From the NCBI GenBank assembly GCA_021791455.1, contig JAJYWM010000189.1, positions 1 to 8,910 on the forward strand: a stretch of 8,910 nt of DNA, read 5' to 3'. The position numbers were made by a program, and so were the translations under genes. This document shows positions 1 to 5,950 of the stretch, one piece after another (the stretch's first letter is position 1; each line of letters begins with the position of its first letter). The notes beneath the pieces were generated by a model. The model had not been told where the DNA came from and did not search any database. It saw only the letters and a program-made list of their open reading frames with translations. The stretch is from a bacterium. Its GTDB lineage: Bacteria > Chloroflexota > Dormibacteria > UBA8260 > Bog-877.

Positions 1-736
1 GGACGGTTTCAGGGAGCCGCTGAAGGCGGCGCAGGGCGTGGTGGGCGATCGCCTTCGTGAGCAGTGCGCACCCAAGGTTGCGTGCGAGCGCCGCAGCTGT
101 CGGTTGGTCGAAGAAGATCCAGAGTTGAGCTCCCCGACCGGAACGCGAGCGCTCCACCACGGCAGGCACGCTTAATGCATCGCAGGCGGCCCATTCCGCG
201 CCGATGTCGGCCTGCCACTGGCACTTGTCAAAGTCAATGGCCAGTAGCCAGCAGGTCTCGTCCTCCAGCAATGGATAGATGGCAATTACCCTCTGGCCGC
301 GGAGGAGGTGCTCGATCACCTCGTCATTCAGGGGCAGCAGGACATGGGGGTCCGGTCGCTGTCCTCGCTCCCGCCGAGCGCCCGGCCTCAGGGCAGGGGC
401 GTACCTACTCCGCCCGTCACGGGCAGCCCATCGCTGGGCAAAGACATCCTCGCGACCTCGTCAGAGGCTGCGGAAGAGGGTGATCTTGTCCCGATCGGAG
501 GAATGGGCAGTCACCGGGGCGGCTGTCGGGCGGGGCTGCGGGGCTGGCAGCTGCAGGGCTGAGGGCGGGGCCGGAACCGCCACGGCCATCGTTCGGAGGC
601 GCGCATTCTCTTGGCGCAACTCTTCGATGGTGGAAAGTGCAGCTCGAAGCCGGACTTCGAGATCATTGCTCGTGGTGGCCGGGCGACCCGCGTCGTCCCC
701 GACCGGGATGGGATTCACGATTCGCGATGGACCCAC
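1..736 (-). pseudogene. TOTE-type archaeo-eukaryotic primase protein, N-terminal part, broken by in-frame stop
   Basis: Seen: reading minus-strand from a GTG at 736, a coiled-coil-like segment (IEELRQENARLR) is followed by DKITLFRSL, a TGA (461-463), then RGREDVFAQRW in the same frame. The frame stays open for about 153 more codons to the window edge. It contains GRSRYAP, LLPLNDEVIEHLLRG, YPLLEDETCWLLAIDFDK (acidic DFD motif, bases 224-235), VPAVVERSRSGRGAQLWIFF and ARNLGCALLTKAI. Known: this order is that of the TOTE conflict-system AEP primase domain, in which the DxD pair and a His in the SGxGAH motif form the nucleotidyl-transfer site. Odd: the stop falls where the family usually has Phe (FRSLFRGRED), and the motif His is Gln (CAA, 125-127). 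Inference: an inactivated gene whose helicase or nuclease part would lie beyond the left edge. The start is uncertain; no Shine-Dalgarno precedes 736, and a second GTG lies at 718-720. Confidence 0.75.
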
Positions 737-1306
737 GGTTGTTCGTCTTGACCCGATGATGCCATGGTCCCAGTTGCGCAGGCGATCCGGCCCATTCTTC
801 CACCAGAGGGCTGGCAGGGGACTTCTGGCGCGCGTCCGTTTGGTGACGCTCTTCGTCGGAGGAGAAGCGGAACTAACCTCGCAGAGTTCGCGGTGAGGAC
901 CACCCCTGACGTGCGGTGTAGGCAGCGCACCTCATCAACGATCCGTGTTTCGCTGTACGACGAACTGTAATCGCAGGCAAGGTGCCGGGCGGGGCCGAAC
1001 GGCCGGCGCGCAACCCAGCTCCCCGACCCAGCGAACGGCCGGAGAAGGATTGAGCCCGCAACTCGCGCCGTGGATCAGGTGTCGGGTTCGCACCACGGCT
1101 GGGCCCGGGGAGCCAGGGCTTCGCGTCTCGGCAATAGAGCTCTCCCTTTCGGTGCCCCGTGACCCGCCCTGGCGGACTGCCAGAACTGCCACGGGACGAT
1201 CCCATGGGTCGGACACGATGTGAGAACTCGTCCAATCGCGCCCGGTGCTACCCGACCGTCAGGTGGCCCGCAGGGTGCCCAACGCAGTCCGTGTTGCCGA
1301 GACGGC
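737..1306. other. Intergenic stretch without a convincing gene
   Basis: Several overlapping open frames exist on both strands, as expected in GC-rich DNA. None gives a recognisable domain, a good ribosome site or protein-like composition. An 11-base direct repeat (CGAACGGCCGG) occurs at 996-1006 and 1032-1042 and may be chance. The right end runs into the promoter of the following toxin-antitoxin locus. Confidence 0.5.
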
Positions 1307-1331
1307 TATACTGATGGTATATACTGAGTGT
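1307..1331 (+). promoter_or_regulatory. Promoter/operator of the BrnT-like toxin-antitoxin locus
   Basis: Seen: TATACTGA occurs twice, at 1307-1314 and 1320-1327, 13 bases apart. The second copy overlaps the palindrome GTATATAC (1317-1324). The second TATACT (1320-1325) is a near-consensus -10 hexamer ending six bases before the GTG at 1332. No convincing -35 is visible; TTGCCG at 1294-1299 leaves a 20-base spacer. Inference: transcription starts at about 1332, giving a leaderless message. The repeated AT-rich element is a plausible operator for the ribbon-helix-helix antitoxin, since CopG/BrnA-type antitoxins usually repress their own promoter. Confidence 0.5.
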
Positions 1332-1739
1332 GTGGAAGGTGGGACAGTCGCCTGGGACGCGGCCAACCGTGAACCTCTGGGCCGGGGTCACCCGGAGCGC
1401 AACATCACCCTATCTGAGATCGAAGAGGCTACGAACGACCCGGACCGAGACGACGAGCCGGCCCCGAAACGGGAACCAGTCCGGGTACTGCGGGGGCGAA
1501 CGCATGCTGGGCGACTGCTCTATGTCGCCCACATTCCAGTGCCCGCGGGCCGATACCCGGTCCATGCGCATGCCATTTGGAGGCGAGGACGATTACGGTC
1601 GAACGCGCGATTGGACAACGGTTTGGGCCAGAGCCGCATCAGCACGACCCGTACGAGGGGATGGGCGGCGATGAGTTCGTGGCTGAGGTGGAGGCAGCCG
1701 TGGTGGCGGCGCGCAAGCATCAGCGGGCAATCTCTCTGA
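1332..1739 (+). CDS. BrnT-like type II toxin
   Basis: Role (family knowledge): BrnT toxins are small cytoplasmic ribonucleases of RelE-like fold, neutralised by a ribbon-helix-helix antitoxin encoded just downstream. Seen: TVAWDAANRE near the N-terminus (residues 5-14), ITLSEIEEATNDPDR (25-39), then VRVLRGRTHAGRLLYVAHI (50-68) and RYPVHAHAI with a basic tail (74-89). This is the W-D...N, helix, 'DP', 'GRT..GRLL.V', 'AR/HAI..R' pattern of BrnT-like proteins. The GTG at 1332 is chosen because it is where the domain begins and because a -10 box lies six bases ahead; the frame itself is open from 1245. Odd: the domain seems complete by about residue 95, yet the frame runs on to residue 135, overlapping the antitoxin gene by 163 bases. 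A small frameshift or lost stop near 1610-1620 would explain this. Toxin identity is by motif only. Confidence 0.6.
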   Translation: MEGGTVAWDAANREPLGRGHPERNITLSEIEEATNDPDRDDEPAPKREPVRVLRGRTHAGRLLYVAHIPVPAGRYPVHAHAIWRRGRLRSNARLDNGLGQSRISTTRTRGWAAMSSWLRWRQPWWRRASISGQSL

Positions 1740-1870
1740 GGATGCCGGAGGAGCTGCTTGAGCGCACTAAGGCCGAAGCGCTCCACCGCGGCCTCCCCTA
1801 TCAGACGTTCATTAAGGTCGTGTTGGAGAAGAGCCTGGACCGCCTAGATCGGGGTGCTCGTCGGCCCTGA
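1577..1870 (+). CDS. CopG/BrnA-like ribbon-helix-helix antitoxin
   Basis: Seen: the C-terminal half has a ribbon strand QRAISLRMPEEL (residues 49-60), helix LERTKAEALHRGL and the second helix PYQTFIKVVLEKSLDRL (74-90). This is the strand-helix-helix DNA-binding fold of CopG-type antitoxins, and the 'RGLPYQTFIK' turn is characteristic. The N-terminal part (HQHDPYEGM, then an acidic helix) is the kind of segment that wraps the toxin. Known role: it binds and inhibits the adjacent toxin and represses the shared promoter. Start: TTG 1577 is the first usable start in frame but has no ribosome site. ATG 1661 would drop the HQHDPYEGM segment that relatives usually keep, so the true start is probably between the two or uses translational coupling with the toxin frame. 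Ends with TGA. Confidence 0.75.
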   Translation: MEARTITVERAIGQRFGPEPHQHDPYEGMGGDEFVAEVEAAVVAARKHQRAISLRMPEELLERTKAEALHRGLPYQTFIKVVLEKSLDRLDRGARRP

Positions 1871-2448
1871 TGGCACTCTTCTCCGACGGAGGGCTGTCAG
1901 CCACCCCAACGGACAACGATCACCTGGGCGGACAGGGATAGGCGACAGCCGGGTCCTTGCCGGCGAGGCGCCGCGCCCGTGAGGCAGCCGGCGGGCGGGC
2001 CCCTGCCACGGCCGCACCTATGCGCCGGCGTGGGCCACACCTAGGCGGAAACGGGATGCCCCCCATGGGGCGGACTGCCGAACACGGGCGACGGATGGGC
2101 CGCTTTCACCGTGATGCCCGTTCTGGTGAAGGGGAGGTAGCCTACCGGGCTGCTCTTGGCCCCATCAGAGCCGGCGCCCCGTGCGCGAGCATCGGTGAAC
2201 GCGGCCATCGGCGCCTCCGCGACCTCTGAGCAGTCGACGACATCCGCAGTCGGTCGGGTGTCCACGGAAGGCTGGCGAAGGTCCCGGCGAGACCACATTC
2301 CCCTGTCTCACAGTGGTCTCAAAGTACGGCGCGCAGAGATCGAAGTGAGATCAATGGGCGGTGCAGACCCAACCTCGGCCACGGACGTGGTCAGCCGCGC
2401 GGGTGTCGGTGGCGGGATGACCGGCATCGCTGGCCGCGACCGTCCCGG
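1871..2448. other. Stretch without a convincing gene downstream of the integrase
   Basis: Open frames on both strands (for example 1957-2229 plus, 2041-2298 minus) have low-complexity Arg/Ala/Gly/Pro-rich translations, no ribosome site and no recognisable domain. The only local structure noticed is an 8-base inverted repeat GAGACCAC / GTGGTCTC (2289-2296 and 2313-2320, 16-base loop). It has no T-tract on either side, so it is weak support for a terminator. Confidence 0.5.
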
Positions 2449-3678
2449 TCATCGTCGACCATCTCGGCTGGGTGCCCTGTTCCAGGCGCCGGGCCCGCAC
2501 TTCAGCCACTTGCCGGCCGATCGTGGTCGCCGCCAGCACGACCGCCTAGTCGGCATGGCGCTCCTCCTGTGGAAGCGTGGCCAGCCGGACCGCCGTGGGG
2601 GTAGGGCCGGGCAGGGGTTGATCGTCCCGCAGCAGGTTGTCCATCTGGGCCTCCCGTCCGAGAGGAGGCTCGGCAGTACGTGGCTGTAGGTGTCCATCGT
2701 CAGGCTGATCTGAGAGTGGCCCAGCATTTCCATCACCACCCTGGGACTCACCCCCCGGGACAGCAACAAGGATGCACAGGCGTGCCTCAAGTCGTGGAAG
2801 CGCTGCCGTCTCAGACCCGCCCGCACGAGGCGGCGCTGCAGGGCACCCGTGACGTTGGTGGAGTCGAGCGGCCGGCCGATAGGGGTGGTGAAGACCAGGC
2901 CATGTTCCTGCAACATCTCCCCGGCCCGGGCTCGCTCCTCCTGCTGCTGGCGGCGGTGCCTCTCGAGTGCGACTTTGGCTGCTACCGGGAGTGCTAGGGT
3001 GCGCCGGCTGCGGGCTGACTTCGGCTCGACGAGGTGGTACTCCCTCTCAAACCTCTGCAACGCATGGCGGACCTGAAGGCGCCTGGAGACCAGGTCGACG
3101 TCGGCCCATTGCAACCCCAGGATCTCGCCCTGGCGCAGCCCCAGCGTGAGTGCAACCACGTACCGCGCCCCGACGCGGTCGTCACGGACCTCCGACAGGA
3201 GATGCCGAACCTTACCGGGGCCGAGCGGTGAAATCTCGTAGCGGGGCACTCTCGGCGGGCGGACCAGCGCCGCTACCTTACGACTCACCAGTCCACAGCG
3301 CAGGGCGTCGTTGTGCGCGCCGCGGAGCACACCGCGCAGGCAACCGACCCGCCGCGCCGAAAGGCCCTGGGCCAGCTTGCGGTTCATCATCGCCTGCACG
3401 TCGCCCGGCGCGAGCCGGGAGAGGTGGATCCGCCCCAGCTCGGGGACCAAGTGGCGTCGAACAGTCGCCTCGTAGCCGATGTGGGTCATCGCCCGGACTG
3501 TCGGCCTGGCGCCGACATCAAGCCGGCTCGCGAGGTGGGTGCCGACCGTTTCCCTCTCCGGCGGTAGGCGGGTGCTCTTCTGGACGGCCTTCAGCGCCGA
3601 CGCCAGCTTGGCCGCCTCGGCCCGGGTGCGAGCGTACCGGTGCACACGACGGCCCGATGCTTTGGACACGGAGGCCAC
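2449..3678 (-). CDS. Tyrosine recombinase / integrase, C-terminal frameshift, uncertain start
   Basis: Role (family): site-specific recombination between attP and attB, integrating or excising a mobile element through a Tyr-DNA intermediate. Seen: core-binding helices at about residues 45-140, then the catalytic domain. Its conserved residues are all present: Arg182 in GLRQGEILGL, Lys220 in EPKSARSRRTL, HDLRH at 295-299, His321 in MLGHSQ and Tyr331 in DTYSHVL. Odd: after SHVLPSLLSDG the frame leaves the family pattern. A shift within the G-rich stretch 2650-2658 restores EAQMDNLLRDD and ends at TAG 2546-2548, so the annotated tail (2449 to about 2650) is probably not native. Upstream of GTG 3678 the frame continues to a TAG near 3760 and encodes ESIYQRSDGRW, the usual integrase N-terminus, but with no ATG, GTG or TTG. 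It reads away from the tRNA-derived site at 3848. Probably impaired or subtly recoded; the family call is secure. Confidence 0.9.
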   Translation of the reverse strand: MASVSKASGRRVHRYARTRAEAAKLASALKAVQKSTRLPPERETVGTHLASRLDVGARPTVRAMTHIGYEATVRRHLVPELGRIHLSRLAPGDVQAMMNRKLAQGLSARRVGCLRGVLRGAHNDALRCGLVSRKVAALVRPPRVPRYEISPLGPGKVRHLLSEVRDDRVGARYVVALTLGLRQGEILGLQWADVDLVSRRLQVRHALQRFEREYHLVEPKSARSRRTLALPVAAKVALERHRRQQQEERARAGEMLQEHGLVFTTPIGRPLDSTNVTGALQRRLVRAGLRRQRFHDLRHACASLLLSRGVSPRVVMEMLGHSQISLTMDTYSHVLPSLLSDGRPRWTTCCGTINPCPALPPRRSGWPRFHRRSAMPTRRSCWRRPRSAGKWLKCGPGAWNRAPSRDGRR

Positions 3679-3847
3679 CCACCTTCCGTCGCTGCGCTGA
3701 TAGATGCTCTCCTCTCGATTGCTCCGGCGTCGGGCTCGGGGCGGAGGCGCTGCGCGCTATGCCTTCCGGTGCCGCTCCGGGCTGCTGTCAACCAGATCCT
3801 GTGGGGCGTCGCGCACCGCCAGAGGGTAAGAGCTGGAGTTCGAAATG

Positions 3848-3897
3848 TGGTGCCCGCACCAGGACTCGAACCTGGAACCTTGGGATTAAGAGTCCCC
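3848..3897 (-). other. attP/att core: 3' half of a tRNA-Lys (anticodon CTT)
   Basis: Seen on the minus strand: an anticodon arm GGGA-CTCTTAA-TCCC, a five-base variable loop, a T-arm CCAGG-TTCGAGT-CCTGG, a 3' acceptor strand TGCGGGC, then discriminator A and encoded CCA ending at 3848. Pairing of positions 28-42 is perfect, but 27-43 is G-A. The 5' acceptor strand (expected GCCCGCA) and D-arm are absent from bases 3898-3960. This is therefore only the 3' segment that tyrosine recombinases commonly use as an attachment core. The integrase gene lies on the 3' side of the fragment, as expected for an attachment site next to int. No second copy of the core was seen in the window. Confidence 0.8.
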
Positions 3898-3919
3898 TGT
3901 AAGTGAGATCAGAAGATGT

Positions 3920-3957
3920 ACCACTTGAACTGATTTGACCACTTAGTTGACCACTTA
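3920..3957. repeat. Direct repeats, probable integrase arm-type sites
   Basis: ACCACTT occurs three times, at 3920-3926, 3938-3944 and 3950-3956. The last two extend to the identical 11-mer TTGACCACTTA (3935-3945 and 3947-3957) with a 12-base period. They lie 23-60 bases from the tRNA-derived core. Inference: short direct repeats beside a core in an attP are the usual binding sites of the integrase N-terminal arm domain. No matching copies were seen on the other side of the core (3760-3847). Confidence 0.55.
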
Positions 3958-4041
3958 CGCCCACCTATCCCCAGGCCCGCTGAATTGACCCCATCCGCTG
4001 CCTCACCGGGCACCTCGGCCCCAGCACCACCCCGGCCGACG

Positions 4042-4299
4042 CTAGACGGACGGCACCCGCACGGCCACGGTGATCGCCTGGGCGGGCTCCCGCTCCTCAG
4101 GCAACGGCAATCCGTCGGAGGCCAGCGCTTCGAGATACCCGATGATCGCCTCTTCGGCATGGGCCAGCGCCTCCGGCACGGTATCGCCCTGGGTATGGCA
4201 GCCGGGGAGCGCCGGGACGTGCACGGCGTAGCCGCCGTCGTCGGGGTCAGGATCGAGGATGACCGTGTACCGGCGGGTTGCGGGCGAGACTACAGCCAT
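4042..4299 (-). CDS. hicB: HicB family antitoxin
   Basis: Role (family): HicB binds and blocks the HicA mRNA interferase and often represses the operon. Seen: 85 residues with RYTVILDPDPDDGGYAVHVP (10-29), then ALPGCHTQGDTVPEALAHAEEAI (30-52). This is the partial RNase-H-like fold typical of HicB ('GGY.V.VP.LPGC.TQGDT..EAL.....AI..YLE'). The C-terminus after PLPEE is short and shows no obvious ribbon-helix-helix or HTH domain, so autoregulation may depend on another protein. Start: ATG 4299 is preceded by GGAGGAG with an 8-base spacer, inside the end of hicA. The two genes overlap by 10 bases (ATGGCTGTAG), so translation is probably coupled. Ends at TAG. Confidence 0.87.
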   Translation of the reverse strand: MAVVSPATRRYTVILDPDPDDGGYAVHVPALPGCHTQGDTVPEALAHAEEAIIGYLEALASDGLPLPEEREPAQAITVAVRVPSV

Positions 4300-4520
4300 G
4301 AGGTGAACTCCTCCGCTGTGATGTCGGCATCGCTGAGAATGGCTGCGAGCGTGCCGAGCTTCACGATGTGGCCCGCATGCACCGGGACCGTGAGCTGGAT
4401 CCCCGGATGGTCCGGGTGGCGCAGATAGACGTGCGAACCGCGCTGGTGATGGACAGTCCATCCATGACGGGTGAAGGCGGCCACGATACGGTCACCGGGC
4501 GCGCGCGGCAGTCTCGACAC
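4290..4520 (-). CDS. hicA: HicA family mRNA interferase toxin
   Basis: Role (family): a double-stranded-RNA-binding-fold ribonuclease that cleaves mRNA during stress when HicB is lost. Seen: 76 residues from GTG 4520. The N-terminus is SRLPRAPGDRIVAAFTRHGW, followed by QRGSHVYLRHP (27-35) with the catalytic His30 in the 'GSH' motif, VPVHAG (45-50), and a C-terminal helix LAAILSDADITAEEFTSWL. All hallmark positions are present and the length is normal, so it looks functional. Start: GTG 4520 matches the family start and lies four bases after the stop of the upstream HicB-like gene; a longer frame to 4556 is open but has no family match. It is the middle gene of a three-gene operon. Confidence 0.88.
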   Translation of the reverse strand: MSRLPRAPGDRIVAAFTRHGWTVHHQRGSHVYLRHPDHPGIQLTVPVHAGHIVKLGTLAAILSDADITAEEFTSWL

Positions 4521-4524
4521 ACGG

Positions 4525-4716
4525 CTACCCGCTCGCCATAGTGGGGGCGCCCTCAAGCATTTCCGGGTAAGTGCGGCTCAGCTCGCGCAGGTTCGAAATA
4601 GCCTCTGCCTGCGTCGCCCGCTGTGCCACAGCTCCGACTTCGACCGCATCAGCCACCCGTCCCCGCCCTGGGGCTTCAATGAGCGTCACGGCGATAGTCA
4701 CGGGCTCACCGATCAT
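4525..4716 (-). CDS. Small HicB-like protein, first gene of the hic operon
   Basis: Seen: 63 residues beginning MIGEPVTIAVTLIE, then VADAVEVGAVAQRATQAEAISNLREL. The strand-strand-helix pattern with '.A.AVE.G..AQ..T..EAI.NLRE' is that of the HicB / UPF0150 half-domain. The protein ends soon after (LEGAPTMASG, TAG 4525-4527), so it is shorter than a full HicB. ATG 4716 is chosen because GGAGGG lies four bases upstream; the larger open frame behind it (to 5457) is a shadow of the phosphoesterase gene. The stop is four bases before the hicA start, implying coupled translation. Inference: a second, stand-alone antitoxin or a decayed one; its function is not established. Confidence 0.65.
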   Translation of the reverse strand: MIGEPVTIAVTLIEAPGRGRVADAVEVGAVAQRATQAEAISNLRELSRTYPEMLEGAPTMASG

Positions 4717-4829
4717 GTCGCCCTCCACAGTAGCACCTGCCATCCCGTTCGATATCGTCCTGTGCCACCACAACCGTCCCATCTCGGAGAAGCCTACCGG
4801 ATGGCCCGTTTGCCCGCTACCACGGGTAG

Positions 4830-4863
4830 TTTCCCGCCCCACGGCGTCACCTAGCATGAACTC
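4830..4863 (+). promoter_or_regulatory. Putative promoter of the phosphoesterase gene, leaderless
   Basis: A TANNNT-type -10 box TAGCAT (4852-4857) ends six bases before ATG 4864, and TTTCCC (4830-4835) could serve as a weak -35 with a 16-base spacer. No Shine-Dalgarno lies in front of the ATG. The geometry equals that of the toxin promoter at 1320-1331. Support is moderate because the -35 is poor. Confidence 0.4.
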
Positions 4864-5652
4864 ATGCCCTCTCCCCTCCCAGGCGATCCGACCTGTCTCC
4901 TGGTCGCGGGCGACACCCACGGCAACGACCTGCATTGGAAGCACGTCCTGCTCCCTGCGGCGCGCAAGCACCACGTGGGTGGAATCGTCCAGCTCGGGGA
5001 TTTCGGGTACTGGCCCCTGACCGGCGAGGGCCGGGACTACCTGGCCTGGCTCAGTTCTGAGCTCGACGACGACGATCTCAGGGTCGTCTTCGTGGACGGG
5101 AACCACGAGGACCACAAGGCCCTGCGCCAGCTCCCGACCCGCCCGGACGGCTTTGTAGAGGTCACGAACCGCATCCTCTGCGCTCCGCGGGGCCATCGCC
5201 GGACCTGGCAGGGCGTCTGCTTCCTTGCCCTTGGTGGGGCATACACCATCGACCGGGGGGATCGCAAGCTCGACTCCGGGCGCTGGGGATGGTTCAAGGA
5301 GGAAGTGATCACCCCCGACCAGGCGCGGCTCGCGATGGCCGGCGGGCCGGCCGACGTGCTTCTCGCTCATGATGCGCCAGTCGGGGCGCTGCCGATGGTC
5401 GCCGGCATGTCCATGTGGTACGACTCCGCCACCCTCCAAAGCGCCCGCAATGTCCAAGCAGTGGCCGAGGCCGCCAAGCTAAAACTTCTACTCCACGGCC
5501 ACTGGCACCAGTTCCAGCAGGTCCGGCTTCCAGGGCAAGACACCGAGGTGATCGGGCCGTCCACCGACAGCTCACGCAGGAGTTGGATGGTTCTTGATCT
5601 GCCGGGGTTGGGGATCACGCGTGAGCTAGTCGGGGCGGCGGCGGCTATCTGA
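4864..5652 (+). CDS. Calcineurin-like metallophosphoesterase
   Basis: Role (family): a cytoplasmic hydrolase of phosphomono- or diesters using a two-metal centre; the substrate cannot be deduced. Seen: 262 residues with the five signature blocks in order: GDTHGN (residues 16-21, D17 and H19), GDFGYW (45-50), GNHED (79-83), a lone His169 in LLAHDAP and HGHWH (211-215). No signal peptide or membrane segment is visible. All metal ligands are intact, making this one of the few clearly healthy genes here. Start ATG 4864 is the first in frame and fits a leaderless transcript. It is divergent from the hic operon (148 bases between start codons), and its TGA overlaps the end of the convergent frame at 5645 by eight bases. 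Small phosphoesterases of this type are common accessory genes; a link to the toxin locus is unproven. Confidence 0.9.
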   Translation: MPSPLPGDPTCLLVAGDTHGNDLHWKHVLLPAARKHHVGGIVQLGDFGYWPLTGEGRDYLAWLSSELDDDDLRVVFVDGNHEDHKALRQLPTRPDGFVEVTNRILCAPRGHRRTWQGVCFLALGGAYTIDRGDRKLDSGRWGWFKEEVITPDQARLAMAGGPADVLLAHDAPVGALPMVAGMSMWYDSATLQSARNVQAVAEAAKLKLLLHGHWHQFQQVRLPGQDTEVIGPSTDSSRRSWMVLDLPGLGITRELVGAAAAI

Positions 5653-5902
5653 GGGCGTGGCTGCCGAAGTACTCGAATGTCAGCGCTGCCTGAGCCTTGC
5701 TGTGGCTCCCGCACAGGGGGACGGGTCGCTTGATCCCGTCACCACCCCAGGTTCCGCCGAACTCAGTCCAGCCCTGTACCTGTCTATTCCCATAGGGCCA
5801 GTACACTCTCCACCCCTGGCCCGCTATGGACCTCTCCCTCACCGGAACATCCGACTCACGCAACTCTGCCGCTCCATGGTCAAACAGCGCGAGCGCTAAC
5901 AC
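5645..5902 (-). CDS. Hypothetical protein; possible detached third domain of the upstream membrane protein
   Basis: No family recognised. Seen: an 85-codon frame from GTG 5902 to TAG 5645. The same frame is open without interruption back to the TGA at 5951-5953 that ends the upstream gene, so the translation continues upstream as TECGFRNVGSKPYQV. The combined segment (about 101 codons) has alternating hydrophobic strands, 'RNVGSKPYQVLALALFDHG' and 'GQGWRVYWPYGN', reminiscent of an Ig-like beta-sandwich. Its composition is protein-like, and it ends eight bases inside the convergent phosphoesterase gene. There is no Shine-Dalgarno before GTG 5902. Inference: either a small separate gene or the C-terminal domain of the neighbour cut off by a nonsense mutation; the latter is favoured. 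Confidence 0.45.
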   Translation of the reverse strand: MLALALFDHGAAELRESDVPVRERSIAGQGWRVYWPYGNRQVQGWTEFGGTWGGDGIKRPVPLCGSHSKAQAALTFEYFGSHALR

Positions 5903-5950
5903 CTGGTAGGGTTTCGAACCAACGTTCCTGAACCCGCACTCGGTGGTAAT

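Noticed and set aside
873..1235. A 120-codon minus-strand frame and overlapping plus-strand frames in the 5' intergenic stretch.
   Set aside because: The translations are Arg/Gly/Pro-rich, without a domain or start signals, and both strands are equally open.
2289..2320. GAGACCAC / GTGGTCTC inverted repeat as an integrase terminator.
   Set aside because: The stem is only eight pairs with a 16-base loop and no T-tract, and it lies more than 100 bases past either possible gene end.
2156..2689. A 177-codon plus-strand open frame.
   Set aside because: Its right part is antisense to the integrase, its left part is low-complexity, and it has no ribosome site.
2343..3911. AAGTGAGATCA repeated at 2343-2353 and 3901-3911, possibly the two ends of the element.
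   Set aside because: Only 11 bases match, without similarity on either side. Several such matches are expected by chance in a window of this size, and no tRNA core accompanies the first copy.
4525..5457. A 310-codon minus-strand open frame.
   Set aside because: Most of it is antisense to the phosphoesterase gene. Only its last 63 codons, from ATG 4716, are supported.
5908..5926. A T-arm-like string (GTTTCGAACC) suggesting another tRNA fragment.
   Set aside because: There is no anticodon arm or acceptor stem around it, and the bases fit the open frame of 5645-5950.
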